The notes: generated by a model from the letters alone, not told the origin. Counted from the stretch's first letter, positions 37,029 to 45,436 are shown. The stretch: DNA of 64,000 nt from Streptococcus pneumoniae (GCF_001347015.1 NZ_CFGI01000003.1:1-64000); one strand, 5' to 3'. Made by a program: numbers and translations.

Positions 37029-38534
37029 ATGAACAAACGTGTAAAAATCGTTGCAACTTTGGGTCCTGCGGTAGAAATCCGTGGTGGTAAAAAATTCGGT
37101 GATGACGGATACTGGGGTGAAAAACTTGATGTTGAAGCTTCAGCTAAAAACATTGCTAAATTGATTGAAGCTGGTGCTAACACATTCCGTTTCAACTTCT
37201 CACACGGTGATCACCAAGAACAAGGTGAGCGTATGGCAACTGTTAAACTTGCTGAAAAACTTGCAGGTAAAAAAGTTGGTTTCCTTCTTGATACAAAAGG
37301 ACCAGAAATCCGTACAGAATTGTTCGAAGGTGAAGCTAAAGAGTATTCATACAAAACTGGTGAAAAAATCCGTGTTGCAACTAAACAAGGAATCAAATCA
37401 ACTCGTGAAGTGATTGCATTGAACGTTGCTGGTGCTCTTGATATCTATGATGATGTTGAAGTTGGTCGTCAAGTTTTGGTTGACGATGGTAAACTTGGTC
37501 TTCGTGTTGTTGCTAAAGATGACGCAACTCGTGAGTTTGAAGTTGAAGTTGAAAATGATGGCGTAATTGCTAAACAAAAAGGTGTGAACATCCCTAACAC
37601 TAAAATTCCTTTCCCAGCTCTTGCTGAACGCGATAACGACGATATCCGTTTTGGTCTTGAACAAGGTATCAACTTCATCGCGATTTCATTCGTACGTACT
37701 GCAAAAGACGTGAACGAAGTTCGTGCAATCTGTGAAGAAACTGGAAACGGACATGTTCAATTGTTCGCTAAAATCGAAAATCAACAAGGTATCGATAACT
37801 TGGATGAAATCATCGAAGCAGCTGATGGTATCATGATCGCTCGTGGTGACATGGGTATCGAAGTACCGTTCGAAATGGTTCCAGTTTACCAAAAAATGAT
37901 TATCAAGAAAGTCAATGCTGCAGGTAAAGTTGTTATCACTGCAACAAACATGCTTGAAACAATGACTGAAAAACCACGTGCAACTCGTTCAGAAGTATCA
38001 GACGTATTCAACGCTGTTATCGATGGAACTGACGCTACAATGTTGTCAGGCGAGTCTGCAAACGGTAAATACCCACTCGAGTCAGTAACTACAATGGCTA
38101 CAATCGACAAGAACGCTCAAACTCTTCTTAATGAATACGGACGTCTTGATTCAGATTCATTTGAGCGTAACTCTAAGACAGAAGTAATGGCTTCAGCTGT
38201 TAAAGATGCTACTAACTCAATGGACATTAAATTGGTTGTAACTCTTACTAAGACAGGTCACACTGCACGTTTGATCTCTAAATACCGTCCAAATGCTGAC
38301 ATCTTGGCATTGACATTCGACGAATTGACAGAACGTGGCTTGATGTTGAACTGGGGTGTTATCCCAATGTTGACAGATGCTCCATCTTCAACTGACGATA
38401 TGTTCGAAATCGCTGAACGTAAAGCGGTAGAAGCAGGTCTCGTTGAGTCAGGCGATGATATCGTTATCGTTGCTGGTGTACCAGTAGGAGAAGCTGTTCG
38501 CACAAACACAATGCGTATCCGCACAGTACGTTAA
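37029..38534 (+). CDS. pyk: Pyruvate kinase
   Basis: Last step of glycolysis (501 aa), making ATP and pyruvate from phosphoenolpyruvate. The substrate loop FNFSHGDHQEQ lies near 55-65, the catalytic lysine in FAKIENQQG near 245 and the metal-binding MIARGDMGIE near 273. A normal effector domain at the C-terminus is present, without the extra phosphoenolpyruvate-utilising domain of Bacillus enzymes. AAAGGAG precedes the ATG. Codon use is strongly biased, as expected for an abundant enzyme. Confidence 0.96.
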   Translation: MNKRVKIVATLGPAVEIRGGKKFGDDGYWGEKLDVEASAKNIAKLIEAGANTFRFNFSHGDHQEQGERMATVKLAEKLAGKKVGFLLDTKGPEIRTELFEGEAKEYSYKTGEKIRVATKQGIKSTREVIALNVAGALDIYDDVEVGRQVLVDDGKLGLRVVAKDDATREFEVEVENDGVIAKQKGVNIPNTKIPFPALAERDNDDIRFGLEQGINFIAISFVRTAKDVNEVRAICEETGNGHVQLFAKIENQQGIDNLDEIIEAADGIMIARGDMGIEVPFEMVPVYQKMIIKKVNAAGKVVITATNMLETMTEKPRATRSEVSDVFNAVIDGTDATMLSGESANGKYPLESVTTMATIDKNAQTLLNEYGRLDSDSFERNSKTEVMASAVKDATNSMDIKLVVTLTKTGHTARLISKYRPNADILALTFDELTERGLMLNWGVIPMLTDAPSSTDDMFEIAERKAVEAGLVESGDDIVIVAGVPVGEAVRTNTMRIRTVR

Positions 38535-38542
38535 GAAAGATA

Positions 38543-38592
38543 TAAAAACCTATCATATCCAGCTTTAGAGCTTGTGTGATAGGCTTTTTTGT
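38543..38592 (+). terminator. pyk terminator
   Basis: AAACCTATCA (38546-38555) pairs with TGATAGGCTT (38577-38586) and is followed by T's. Confidence 0.8.
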
Positions 38593-38632
38593 ATAGAGGG
38601 TAAGAAAGAGGCAAAACTTTCATAATGGATTG

Positions 38633-38816
38633 ATACTCTTCAAACCACGTCAGCGTCGTCTTGCCGTAGGTATGGTTACTGACTTCGTCAGTTTCATCTA
38701 CAACCTCAAAACCATGTTTTGAGCTGACTTCGTCAGTTTCATCTACAACCTCAAAGCAGTGCTTTGAGCAACCTGCGGCTAGCTTCCTAGTTTGCTCTTT
38801 GATTTTCATTGAGTAT
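38633..38816 (+). repeat. BOX element (boxA-boxB-boxB-boxC)
   Basis: Starts ATACTCTTCAAACCACG (boxA lacks about 9 bp of its usual start) and ends TTTTCATTGAGTAT. Two boxB units (CTGACTTCGTCAG with AACCTCAAA) are in tandem. Confidence 0.93.
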
Positions 38817-38885
38817 GAAATAAGATATGCACAAAGTGCTTAGGAAAGTCAAATGAATTTCTACAAATGTTTTAGCAATCGCAAT

Positions 38886-39146
38886 CTACTTGTTTAGATT
38901 CGATCTGATATATTTTCGATTTAATGATATGGTATTTAAAACCTCCAAAGCAGCTTGCTCTATTATTTTACTTACGTGAGTGTAGATGTTATTTATTGTT
39001 TTAGTGTCTTTGTGTTCCACTCTAACCATTATAGCATTCTTCTCAGCTAGTGTACTAAGGAGTGTGTGCCTGAAAATATGGGAACTAAGGGGCTGGTTTA
39101 TCGGTTTCGCTAGTTTAGTATTTGCCTTTTGCAAAGTGATCTTAAA
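38886..39146 (-). pseudogene. Truncated phage-type integrase (C-terminal remnant)
   Basis: The minus-strand frame keeps only the last quarter of a tyrosine integrase: SSHIFRHTLLSTLAE holds the HxxR box, and VEHKDTKTINNIYTHV holds the second His-box region and the catalytic Tyr. It resembles phage and Tn916-group integrases. The N-terminal and first catalytic regions are missing, and sequence upstream (39150-39300) shows no continuation. It is a dead relic next to a repressor remnant of the same kind. Confidence 0.7.
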
Positions 39147-39299
39147 TGCCTTTCTCTAAATTTACATATCACTATTGTTTAACAAAATCTAATCTGCTTT
39201 ATGTCACTTATTCTTTTTTTGAAATGTAGAATGAACTTTTTCAAAGTTTTTCGAATCCTTTAAAATCTGTTTGTTTTATATCGCCATTCTCCCCTTTTT

Positions 39300-39946
39300 T
39301 AATTCTCCCTATACAGCCTGATAATTTTCCCGATGGTGCGAATATGGTTGCTTTCGTCTAGGCGGATGTCGGGGTATTCGGGATTGAGTTTTTTTGAGGT
39401 AGCCTTAGCGGAGTTTTTTGACATAGTTAGCACCGTCTACTTGGAAGATGCCGATGGTATTATAGTCAATCTATGGGGGATTCTTGATAAATAGGTAGTC
39501 GCCGTTTCTTATCTTTGGATCCATGGACTTGCTGACGATATAAGCGATTACGTCGTAGTCGTCTGAGATTTCATCCTCATAGAATGGAAACTCATATCTA
39601 AATCGTCATCCTGCATCGAGCGGCTACCTGCAGAGATAAACTACCTAAAACGAGAGTAAGTAGTCGTCCAGTCTGATGATTTTTACGATACTTCGTTTAT
39701 CTTCGTTTTTCTGCTCATACAGTTGCCTCTCGGCATAGATCAGGACTTTACCTTGTCTGGGTGGTGCCCGTTGGTCGTAGATAGATTGGATATCGCTAGG
39801 AGAATCCTTTTGAACTGGAGGAAAGAGGCATCAATCAAACTACTGAATACTTTAGCTAAGTCAAATATAGTATTTTTCTTAGTAGACCTAACCCTTTTTT
39901 CATAATTTCCAATGGTGTTTTTACTTATACCTATCTTAGTACTCAA
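39300..39946 (-). pseudogene. Decayed phage CI-like repressor
   Basis: Minus-strand pieces of an S24-type repressor. Near 39800-39946 is the helix-turn-helix part (IGISKNTIGNYEKRVRSTKK). Near 39480-39600 is the peptidase-like part (VSKSMDPKIRNGDYLFIKN, with the Ser and GD motifs), and near 39360-39450 is the C-terminal strand (DGANYVKKLR). Stops and frame shifts separate the blocks, so no full protein can be made. With the integrase tail it marks a former prophage or ICE insertion. Confidence 0.68.
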
Positions 39947-40113
39947 TTCTTATTGAGTCCAACCATTACTAGTCTATATTGTTTTATTTTTAGCCTGTAA
40001 CAATCGCAATCTCTTCTTTATCAATGAATAAAATCGCTTTCTGTTTTTATAAGTAAACCATCACACGAAATCCAAGAAAATGAAAACTTTGTTGTGTTTT
40101 CATAAAAAATTTG

Positions 40114-40142
40114 TTGACAGAGCACGAAACGCCTACTATAAT
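40114..40142 (+). promoter_or_regulatory. Consensus promoter of the lipoprotein operon
   Basis: TTGACA (40114-40119) and TATAAT (40137-40142) at exactly 17 bp, a full sigma-70 consensus at the edge of the prophage remnant. Confidence 0.85.
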
Positions 40143-40191
40143 TAAATCAAGCTTAAGGAAATAACAAAAAAACAAATCAGAGGGAAAGACG

Positions 40192-40266
40192 ATGAACACA
40201 TTAAATGAGAAAGTAATCAATATCTGTAAAGCAGTAGTTAAAGAAACTTTAATCCAAGACATTTAG
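40192..40266 (+). CDS. Small ORF (24 aa) ahead of the lipoprotein gene
   Basis: ATG 40192 to TAG 40264-40266 encodes MNTLNEKVINICKAVVKETL plus IQDI. An AGAGGGAAAG site lies just upstream and the lipoprotein gene starts 9 nt after the stop. It may be a leader peptide coupling translation, a small functional peptide or the stub of a lost gene. No family is recognised. Confidence 0.45.
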   Translation: MNTLNEKVINICKAVVKETLIQDI

Positions 40267-40275
40267 GAGAAAAAG

Positions 40276-41148
40276 ATGAAGAAATCAAGAAAATTAGCCA
40301 CATTAGGAATCTGTTCAGCTTTGTTTTTAGGCTTGGCTGCTTGTCAACAAGATGCTACAATTTCGAATGGGACGAGTCAAAGGCAAAGTAGTTCAACGAA
40401 AGTTCCATGGAAAGCTTCATACACCAACCTAAACAACCAGGTAAGTACAGAAGAGGTCAAATCTCTCTTATCAACCCATTTGGATCCAAAAAGTGTTGAT
40501 GCATTTTTTAATCTCGTTAATGACTATAATACTATTGTCGGATCAACTGGCTTATCAGGAGATTTCACTTCCTTTACTCACACCGAATACGATGTTGAGA
40601 AAATTAGCAACCTTTGGAATCAAGAGAAGGGCGATTTTGTTGGGACCAACTGCCGTATCAATAGTTATTGTCTTTTGAAAAATTCAGTCACCATTCCAAA
40701 GCTTGAAAAGAATGACCAATTGCTTTTCCTAGATAACGATGCGATTGATAAAGGAAAGGTCTTTGATTCACAAGATAAGGAAGAGTTTGATATTCTATTT
40801 TCGAGAGTTCCAACTGAGGCAACTACAGATGTCAAAGTTCACGCTGAAAAGATGGAAACATTCTTCTCACAATTTCAATTCAATGAAAAAGCTCGAATGC
40901 TGTCTGTAGTCTTGCACGACAATCTGGATGGCGAGTATCTGTTTGTAGGCCACGTTGGGGTCTTAGTGCCTGCTGATGATGGCTTCTTATTTGTAGAGAA
41001 ATTGACTTTCGAAGAGCCTTACCAAGCGATTAAATTTGCCAGCAAGGAAGATTGTTACAAGTATTTAGTCACCAAGTATGCGGATTATACAGGTGACGGA
41101 CTGGCTAAGCCTTTTATCATGGATAATGATAAGTGGGTTAAACTTTAA
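40276..41148 (+). CDS. DUF4300-type lipoprotein
   Basis: A 290-aa exported lipoprotein. It has a basic start (MKKSRKLA), a hydrophobic core and the lipobox LAAC, so Cys23 would be lipidated and the protein held on the outer face of the membrane. The mature part resembles the DUF4300 family found in streptococci (from memory), with conserved-looking TNCRINSYCLLKN and GHVGVLVP segments. The function is unknown. Transcription should start at the consensus promoter 134 nt upstream and include a 24-aa ORF. GGAG precedes the ATG. Confidence 0.82.
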   Translation: MKKSRKLATLGICSALFLGLAACQQDATISNGTSQRQSSSTKVPWKASYTNLNNQVSTEEVKSLLSTHLDPKSVDAFFNLVNDYNTIVGSTGLSGDFTSFTHTEYDVEKISNLWNQEKGDFVGTNCRINSYCLLKNSVTIPKLEKNDQLLFLDNDAIDKGKVFDSQDKEEFDILFSRVPTEATTDVKVHAEKMETFFSQFQFNEKARMLSVVLHDNLDGEYLFVGHVGVLVPADDGFLFVEKLTFEEPYQAIKFASKEDCYKYLVTKYADYTGDGLAKPFIMDNDKWVKL

Positions 41149-41160
41149 TAGTGATATGAT

Positions 41161-41337
41161 ATGACAGTAATCCTAGGACTTTTATTTCTATTTTTGATGA
41201 GTTGGTGGGTTATTTCAATCGTTAATAGCCAGAAATCAGGAAAAAATGAAAGATTTATAGGTTATATTCAAAAATACGATATTGATGGGAATGGCTATCA
41301 ATCAGAAGTATGGGAAGTGACTGAGGAGGAAAATTAA
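41161..41337 (+). CDS. Small single-pass membrane protein (58 aa)
   Basis: ATG 41161 to TAA 41335-41337. The N-terminus is one membrane helix (VILGLLFLFLMSWWVISIV), followed by a basic patch (SQKSGKNER) and an acidic tail with the stretch YDIDGNGYQSEVWE, which looks like a calcium-loop DxDGNGY pattern. The gene starts 12 nt after the lipoprotein stop but has only a weak ribosome binding site. Function unknown. Confidence 0.55.
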   Translation: MTVILGLLFLFLMSWWVISIVNSQKSGKNERFIGYIQKYDIDGNGYQSEVWEVTEEEN

Positions 41338-41392
41338 GAAGTAAAAAACAGCGTCTTCTTTTTAGTATTGCACCTATTTCCAGACAGTCCAT

Positions 41393-41421
41393 TTGTAGTT
41401 TTATCCAGATTGGTATATAAT
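41393..41421 (+). promoter_or_regulatory. Promoter of the 103-aa protein gene
   Basis: TTGTAG (41393-41398) and TATAAT (41416-41421) at 17 bp, with AGGAGG before the ATG at 41453. Confidence 0.75.
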
Positions 41422-41452
41422 TTAACTTAGAGAAAATAGGAGGACTAATCAG

Positions 41453-41764
41453 ATGGAATTAAAAGATTTTACAGAAAAAGAACAGGAAATGATTAAGAAG
41501 GGGCTGACGACGTCTAAGATTAGTGACAAGGAAACTGCTGAAAAAATTCTTGCACTTGTCCCACAAGACTTGATTAAGCGCATTCCGTTTTTCGTCAGAA
41601 AACATGCGACGACACGTACGATTAAACGCATTTCAATTGAACACCCTGAACTCTACGCTGCAGCTCAAACAAGTGGTGAAATCCCAGAAAAAGAACGCGA
41701 AGAGTTACGTCAGATTATCACGACTATCTTTGAACAAAAGATGAATAAGCATAGTATTAAGTAA
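41453..41764 (+). CDS. Conserved-looking small cytoplasmic protein (103 aa)
   Basis: A charged, mostly helical protein without a signal peptide or membrane helix, beginning MELKDFTEKEQEMI. The middle carries a basic segment (FFVRKHATTRTIKR). No motif lets me assign a function. It has its own good promoter and AGGAGG site and is followed 4 nt later by the hydrolase gene, so the two are probably co-expressed. Confidence 0.7.
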   Translation: MELKDFTEKEQEMIKKGLTTSKISDKETAEKILALVPQDLIKRIPFFVRKHATTRTIKRISIEHPELYAAAQTSGEIPEKEREELRQIITTIFEQKMNKHSIK

Positions 41765-41768
41765 TTGG

Positions 41769-42485
41769 ATGAGGACATTTTTTATTGGCGGTCTGGGAAG
41801 TAATATCTATCATAGCAAGGATTTTCTTCAAGAACTAGATTCGCAGATTTATTTTCTAAATCCATATGAAAAGCATCTTCGAGATGAAACAGAATTGAAA
41901 TCATGGTTTAAAAATGAGATTGTAGAGGAAGAATCTATATGTCTGATAGGTCATTCTCTTGGAGGAGATTTGGCGCGTTATCTTGCATCGGAATTTTATG
42001 AAGTGACAAAACTGATTCTTTTGGATGGTGGCTATCTAGATTTAGATAAGATTTTAGTTTTAGATACAGAGTTAGAGGAAACTAAAAACTATATTGAATC
42101 TCAAGTCGTTTCGGACTTAAATCTTCTTATTTCTAAAGAAAAATCCGAAGCAAAGCATTGGTCAGAAAATATGGAGAAAGCTGTAAGACAGTCCTATCAC
42201 TGGAATGCGGAGTATAATAGATATGAGTTGGCTATAAATTATGAAAATATAGAAGCGATCCTCCGCCTACGGAGGAAAATACAAGCTTTTAAGAGAGAAG
42301 TGGGAGATACCCTGTTTATTAGTCCTCGCTATCCTAATGAAGCTGCATGGAGAGAGGAAGCCCTAAAAGAATTGCCAGACTATTTTGATACTATTCTTCT
42401 AGAGAACTTTGGCCATGAGCTTTATACTCAAGCACCTAAAGAAATCGCTAATCTAATTAATGAGTGGTTCTCTTATACTCATTGA
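41769..42485 (+). CDS. Alpha/beta hydrolase, small lipase-like
   Basis: A 238-aa cytoplasmic protein with the nucleophile elbow GHSLGGDLA near residue 62-70, preceded by the strand SICLIG. A likely catalytic His lies in LLENFGHELYTQAP near the end. The N-terminus has the FFIGGLGSN oxyanion-type turn. It belongs to the general alpha/beta-hydrolase fold; the substrate is not predictable. The start lies 4 nt after the stop of the preceding gene, with no separate strong ribosome binding site, so translation may be coupled. Confidence 0.72.
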   Translation: MRTFFIGGLGSNIYHSKDFLQELDSQIYFLNPYEKHLRDETELKSWFKNEIVEEESICLIGHSLGGDLARYLASEFYEVTKLILLDGGYLDLDKILVLDTELEETKNYIESQVVSDLNLLISKEKSEAKHWSENMEKAVRQSYHWNAEYNRYELAINYENIEAILRLRRKIQAFKREVGDTLFISPRYPNEAAWREEALKELPDYFDTILLENFGHELYTQAPKEIANLINEWFSYTH

Positions 42486-42602
42486 GCTACTTGTATTACT
42501 TAAAATGTTATAAGATTTAAAATAGCAGCATTAATAACTTTTCAGAACTATAATATTTATTTACTCTGATAGAGATTGTTACTGGAGTGAATTATCCTAC
42601 CA

Positions 42603-42631
42603 TTGTAATTACAGCAATTATTTATTTTAAT
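42603..42631 (+). promoter_or_regulatory. Weakened promoter of the relic toxin-antitoxin copy
   Basis: TTGTAA (42603-42608) is kept but the -10 has become TTTAAT (42626-42631), against TATAAT in the intact tvr copy. Spacing is still 17 bp. Confidence 0.5.
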
Positions 42632-42651
42632 ACAGAAAAGGAGAAAATAAG

Positions 42652-42822
42652 ATGGTCATGAAAATTAGAAAACAAGGAAATTCAATCACTATTCCAAGTG
42701 GTATAAAATCGGAAGAATTGGGTCAGCAGGTTTCTTATGTATCTGATGATGCCTTTGACTTAAATGTAGATAAAATATTTGATGAATACGACGATGTTTT
42801 CAAAGCTTTGGTGGGAAAATAA
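42652..42822 (+). CDS. Shortened AbrB-like antitoxin, second copy
   Basis: An intact 56-aa frame nearly identical to the tvr antitoxin at 23475, but lacking an internal segment of about 22 residues (the region between SITI and EELGQQVSYVSDD is mostly deleted, leaving PSGIKS). The acidic toxin-binding tail (DDAFDLNVDKIFDEYDDVFK) is kept. The deletion removes part of the DNA-binding hairpin, so it may bind toxin but probably not DNA. It could still buffer the intact toxin made 19 kb away. Confidence 0.6.
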   Translation: MVMKIRKQGNSITIPSGIKSEELGQQVSYVSDDAFDLNVDKIFDEYDDVFKALVGK

Positions 42823-43231
42823 CAGTATAATTGATAGAAAAGTAAATTGAAAAAATAAATGCTTTAGCAATTCAATGGTATTCTCCAAATGAGAAAATTC
42901 AAACAGTTAGTCCTTCGGCTTTAAATATGATTGTTAATTTACCAGAACAATTTGTCTTTGGGAAGCCTCTTTATCCAACAATTTTTGACAAAGCAACAAT
43001 ATTATTTGTCCGATTGATAAAGAAGTATGTTTTTGCCAATGCCAATAAGCGAACAGCCTTTTATGTTTTGCTTCAATTTTTACAATTAAATGGTTATCAC
43101 TTTTCTTTTTCTGCGGAAGAAGCTGTTGATATGTGTGTGACTATAGCGGTAGGAGCTTTAACTGATGAAAAAATGATAAGCTATTCTAAATGAGTTTCTC
43201 AACATTTTATTAGAGAAAAAATTAAAAAATA
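42819..43231 (+). pseudogene. Decayed Doc-type toxin, second copy
   Basis: Closely related at the DNA level to the toxin gene at 23708 but dead. The start ATG has become ATA, an early Gln codon is now TAA, and the Trp codon of the SKWVS block is TGA at about 43191. The active-site loop YVFANANKRTAF is kept, with Tyr in place of the catalytic His of HVFANANKR. Loss of that His would inactivate the enzyme even if it were translated. Confidence 0.82.
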
Positions 43232-43272
43232 AGGTAGTATGTTGGATTGAAATGAGCATAAGAAAAAAATGA

Positions 43273-43325
43273 AGAGACAATATTAGAATTCTGTAATGCA
43301 GAAACTCTGATATTGTCTCTTTTTA
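43273..43325. terminator. Attenuator copy now acting as a terminator
   Basis: An 11-bp stem AGAGACAATAT/ATATTGTCTCT (43273-43283 and 43310-43320) with T's on the plus side and A-rich sequence on the left. It is the same element as the tvr attenuator at 24165, including the TTCTGTAATGCAGAA inner hairpin. It lies between the relic toxin and the convergent DUF1980 gene and can end transcription both ways. Confidence 0.75.
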
Positions 43326-44138
43326 AAACACGCGATAAACATAGGGATTTTCTGGTTTATCGACTTTGGTAAAGCTGTCGATTTCCAAGGTTGGGAGGTT
43401 TTGTTTGAGTTCTTTATGGTAGTGATTGACCAGTTTTCCTTTGGCTGTGATCCAGGTGTTATTTTCATACTGACGGGTATTTCCCTTGGTCAGCAAACCA
43501 TAGACACCAGAATCCGCGATACAATGGATAATGCCAAAGCGGAACAAAAATTGGCTATTGGAGTGACTGGGGTCGTTATAGACAAAGCCTGTGAACTGGA
43601 CTGTCTTGCCCTCAAATTCATCTGGATAGTCGTAGATAGCCTCCATGACTTCCATATAGTTTTCATTCGTAATCTGAATGCTATCTTGGGACAAGTATTT
43701 ATCCGCCGCCGTTCGCATTTCCTTTTCATAGGCTGTTTTTGAGAAATAAGAACTGGTATCTGGTTTCAAATATTGGCTTGTCGTCCCTTCGCTTATCTGA
43801 ATGGCTTGATCCGTTCCTTCCGATAGGGGGAAATGATAGCCTTTGGCAGAAACGGTCTGAGAATCCAAGCTAACAGTTGGAAAAGTTAAGCCGACGACAA
43901 TAGGAATAGCCAGAAGAGCAACACTCGTCACCTTGGCTAATCGGCTATTCAGATGACTGTGGGTTTTGACTTGCTTCATCCAGATATACAGTTGAACAAT
44001 TGCCAAAATAAAGGAAAGTACCATGGAAATATAGGCCAGATAGGAATAGTGCATGTTGATGTACTGGTTTAATTTTCCGGACAGATGGAGATAAATAGTC
44101 AATTCAAAATAGCCAGCTAAAACTAAAAATCGAATCAT
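43323..44138 (-). CDS. TIGR03943/DUF1980-type membrane-associated protein
   Basis: A 271-aa protein. Helices lie at about 3-22, 32-52 and 72-95, followed by an outer domain with the block EFEGKTVQFTGFVYNDPS and FRFGIIHCIADSGVYG, both typical of the DUF1980 partner of UPF0718 permeases (YcgQ type). It overlaps the permease gene by 4 nt. The pair is widespread in Firmicutes, and a role in metal or oxyanion handling is often suspected but unproven. The stop codon touches the attenuator-like terminator. Confidence 0.82.
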   Translation of the reverse strand: MIRFLVLAGYFELTIYLHLSGKLNQYINMHYSYLAYISMVLSFILAIVQLYIWMKQVKTHSHLNSRLAKVTSVALLAIPIVVGLTFPTVSLDSQTVSAKGYHFPLSEGTDQAIQISEGTTSQYLKPDTSSYFSKTAYEKEMRTAADKYLSQDSIQITNENYMEVMEAIYDYPDEFEGKTVQFTGFVYNDPSHSNSQFLFRFGIIHCIADSGVYGLLTKGNTRQYENNTWITAKGKLVNHYHKELKQNLPTLEIDSFTKVDKPENPYVYRVF

Positions 44139-45040
44139 AGGATGACTCCAATCAAGAGAGAATACACTAAGACGACAAGAGTCACAATCATAATGAAGTG
44201 ACCGATAAATCGTGCTTTCAAGTAATTTTTCATCATGAGAATATTTTTGATATCCAGCATTGGGCCAATCACCAGAAAGGCCATAACTGGTGCCAATCCG
44301 AAACTCGAAAGAAGAGAAGCACCGATAAAGGCATCCGCCTCACTACAGAGAGAAAGAAGAAAGGCCAAAAGCATCAAGAGGAGGATGGCAAAAAGAGGGG
44401 TTGCGCTGATAGAAGTCAGAATACGAGTCGGAACATAGACCTGTATAACAGAAGCAAAGAGGCAGCCAAATACTAAATAACGTCCTGTATCAAAAAATTC
44501 ATCAATGGCCTGCACAAAGACCTGAAAAACTTTTTTTGCAGGGCTCAAGCGAGAAAAATCATGTTCATGACAAGCCAGACGATTTTCTTTCTGAATCGGT
44601 TCTTGCCAGAAAAATCCTAGAAAAATCCCAAGTATCACAGCTACAAGAATGGAACCCAGAGCTCGTAACAGGGCGATATGGAAGGAGTTGCCAAAGGCAG
44701 AATAGGTCGCAAAGAGAACAATGGGATTGATAACAGGTGCTGTTACAAGAAAGGGAACAGCCGTGTAACTGGGGACCTTCTTTTCCAGAAAACGATTGAT
44801 GATGGGGACGATTCCACATTCGCAAGAGGGAAAAAGAATCCCGACAAAGGTCCCAAAAAAGATTCTCCCCCAACGATTTCGAGGGAGAAAATGATAAACC
44901 TTGTCAGGTGTGATATAAACCTCAATCAGCCCTGAGACAATGCTTCCTATCAGAACAAAGGGGAGAGCTTCAATGATAATGGAGAGAAAAATGGCTCCAG
45001 TTTGAAGCACACTAGATGGGAGTTGTTGGAAAGCAGTCAT
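44135..45040 (-). CDS. UPF0718-type permease
   Basis: A 301-aa polytopic membrane protein of the YcgR/ArsP-related permease group. About eight helices are seen. The conserved GILFPSCECGIVPIINRFL segment (near 70-88) has a Cys-Glu-Cys motif suited to metal or metalloid contact, and a second half repeats the layout (SLCSEADAFIGASL). Its start codon directly follows the TAG of the 43-aa gene upstream and its end overlaps the DUF1980 gene, making a three-gene operon. The substrate is unknown. Confidence 0.82.
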   Translation of the reverse strand: MTAFQQLPSSVLQTGAIFLSIIIEALPFVLIGSIVSGLIEVYITPDKVYHFLPRNRWGRIFFGTFVGILFPSCECGIVPIINRFLEKKVPSYTAVPFLVTAPVINPIVLFATYSAFGNSFHIALLRALGSILVAVILGIFLGFFWQEPIQKENRLACHEHDFSRLSPAKKVFQVFVQAIDEFFDTGRYLVFGCLFASVIQVYVPTRILTSISATPLFAILLLMLLAFLLSLCSEADAFIGASLLSSFGLAPVMAFLVIGPMLDIKNILMMKNYLKARFIGHFIMIVTLVVLVYSLLIGVIL

Positions 45041-45172
45041 CTAGTTTTTCTTTTCTGCTTTGGCTTTTTTCTCTTTGTCATCAGGGAAAGTGACTTGTTT
45101 CAAATCAGGGAGTTTAGCAAACTCTTCAAACATCTTGTCCAAGTCGTCTCGTTTTGTAAATTTTACAGCCAT
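45041..45172 (-). CDS. SPJ_0845-like small protein (43 aa)
   Basis: ATG 45172 to TAG 45043-45041 encodes a short, highly charged cytoplasmic protein (start MAVKFTKRDDLDKMFEEFAK, Lys-rich end KAKAEKKN). I recall this as the streptococcal SPJ_0845 family of unknown function. A GAGG ribosome binding site precedes the start. The next gene begins at the very next base after the stop, so the three genes are tightly linked. Confidence 0.75.
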   Translation of the reverse strand: MAVKFTKRDDLDKMFEEFAKLPDLKQVTFPDDKEKKAKAEKKN

Positions 45173-45202
45173 AGGTGTACCTCGATTCTAAATTCTACCT
45201 CT

Positions 45203-45208
45203 ATTATA
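45203..45208 (-). promoter_or_regulatory. -10 box of the SPJ_0845/permease operon
   Basis: The minus strand reads AATAGTATAATAG, a consensus -10 about 30 nt before the 43-aa gene. No clear -35. Confidence 0.5.
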
Positions 45209-45256
45209 CTATTATTTTGAGGAAAAGGGAGTTTTTTAATTTGTTTTCGATAGTTG

Positions 45257-45406
45257 ATACTCTTCGAAAATCTCTTCAAACCACGTCAGCTTCGTCTTGC
45301 CGTATATATGTGACTGACTTTGTCAGTCTTATCTACAACCTCAAAACAGTATTTTGAGCAGCCTGCGGCTAGCTTCCTAGTTTGCTTTTTGATTTTTATT
45401 GAGTAT
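45257..45406 (+). repeat. BOX element (boxA-boxB-boxC)
   Basis: Starts ATACTCTTCGAAAATCTC and ends TTTTTATTGAGTAT, with one boxB unit (CTGACTTTGTCAG). It ends 30 nt before the tex -10 region. The open frame read from it into tex is not a real N-terminus. Confidence 0.93.
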
Positions 45407-45436
45407 GAAAAGGATTGGAGAAAGCCTTCCAGCTTG

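Noticed and set aside
38531-38809. 92-aa and similar frames within BOX elements
   Set aside because: They are translations of boxB repeats (SSKHGFEVVDETDEV) and arise in every BOX copy.
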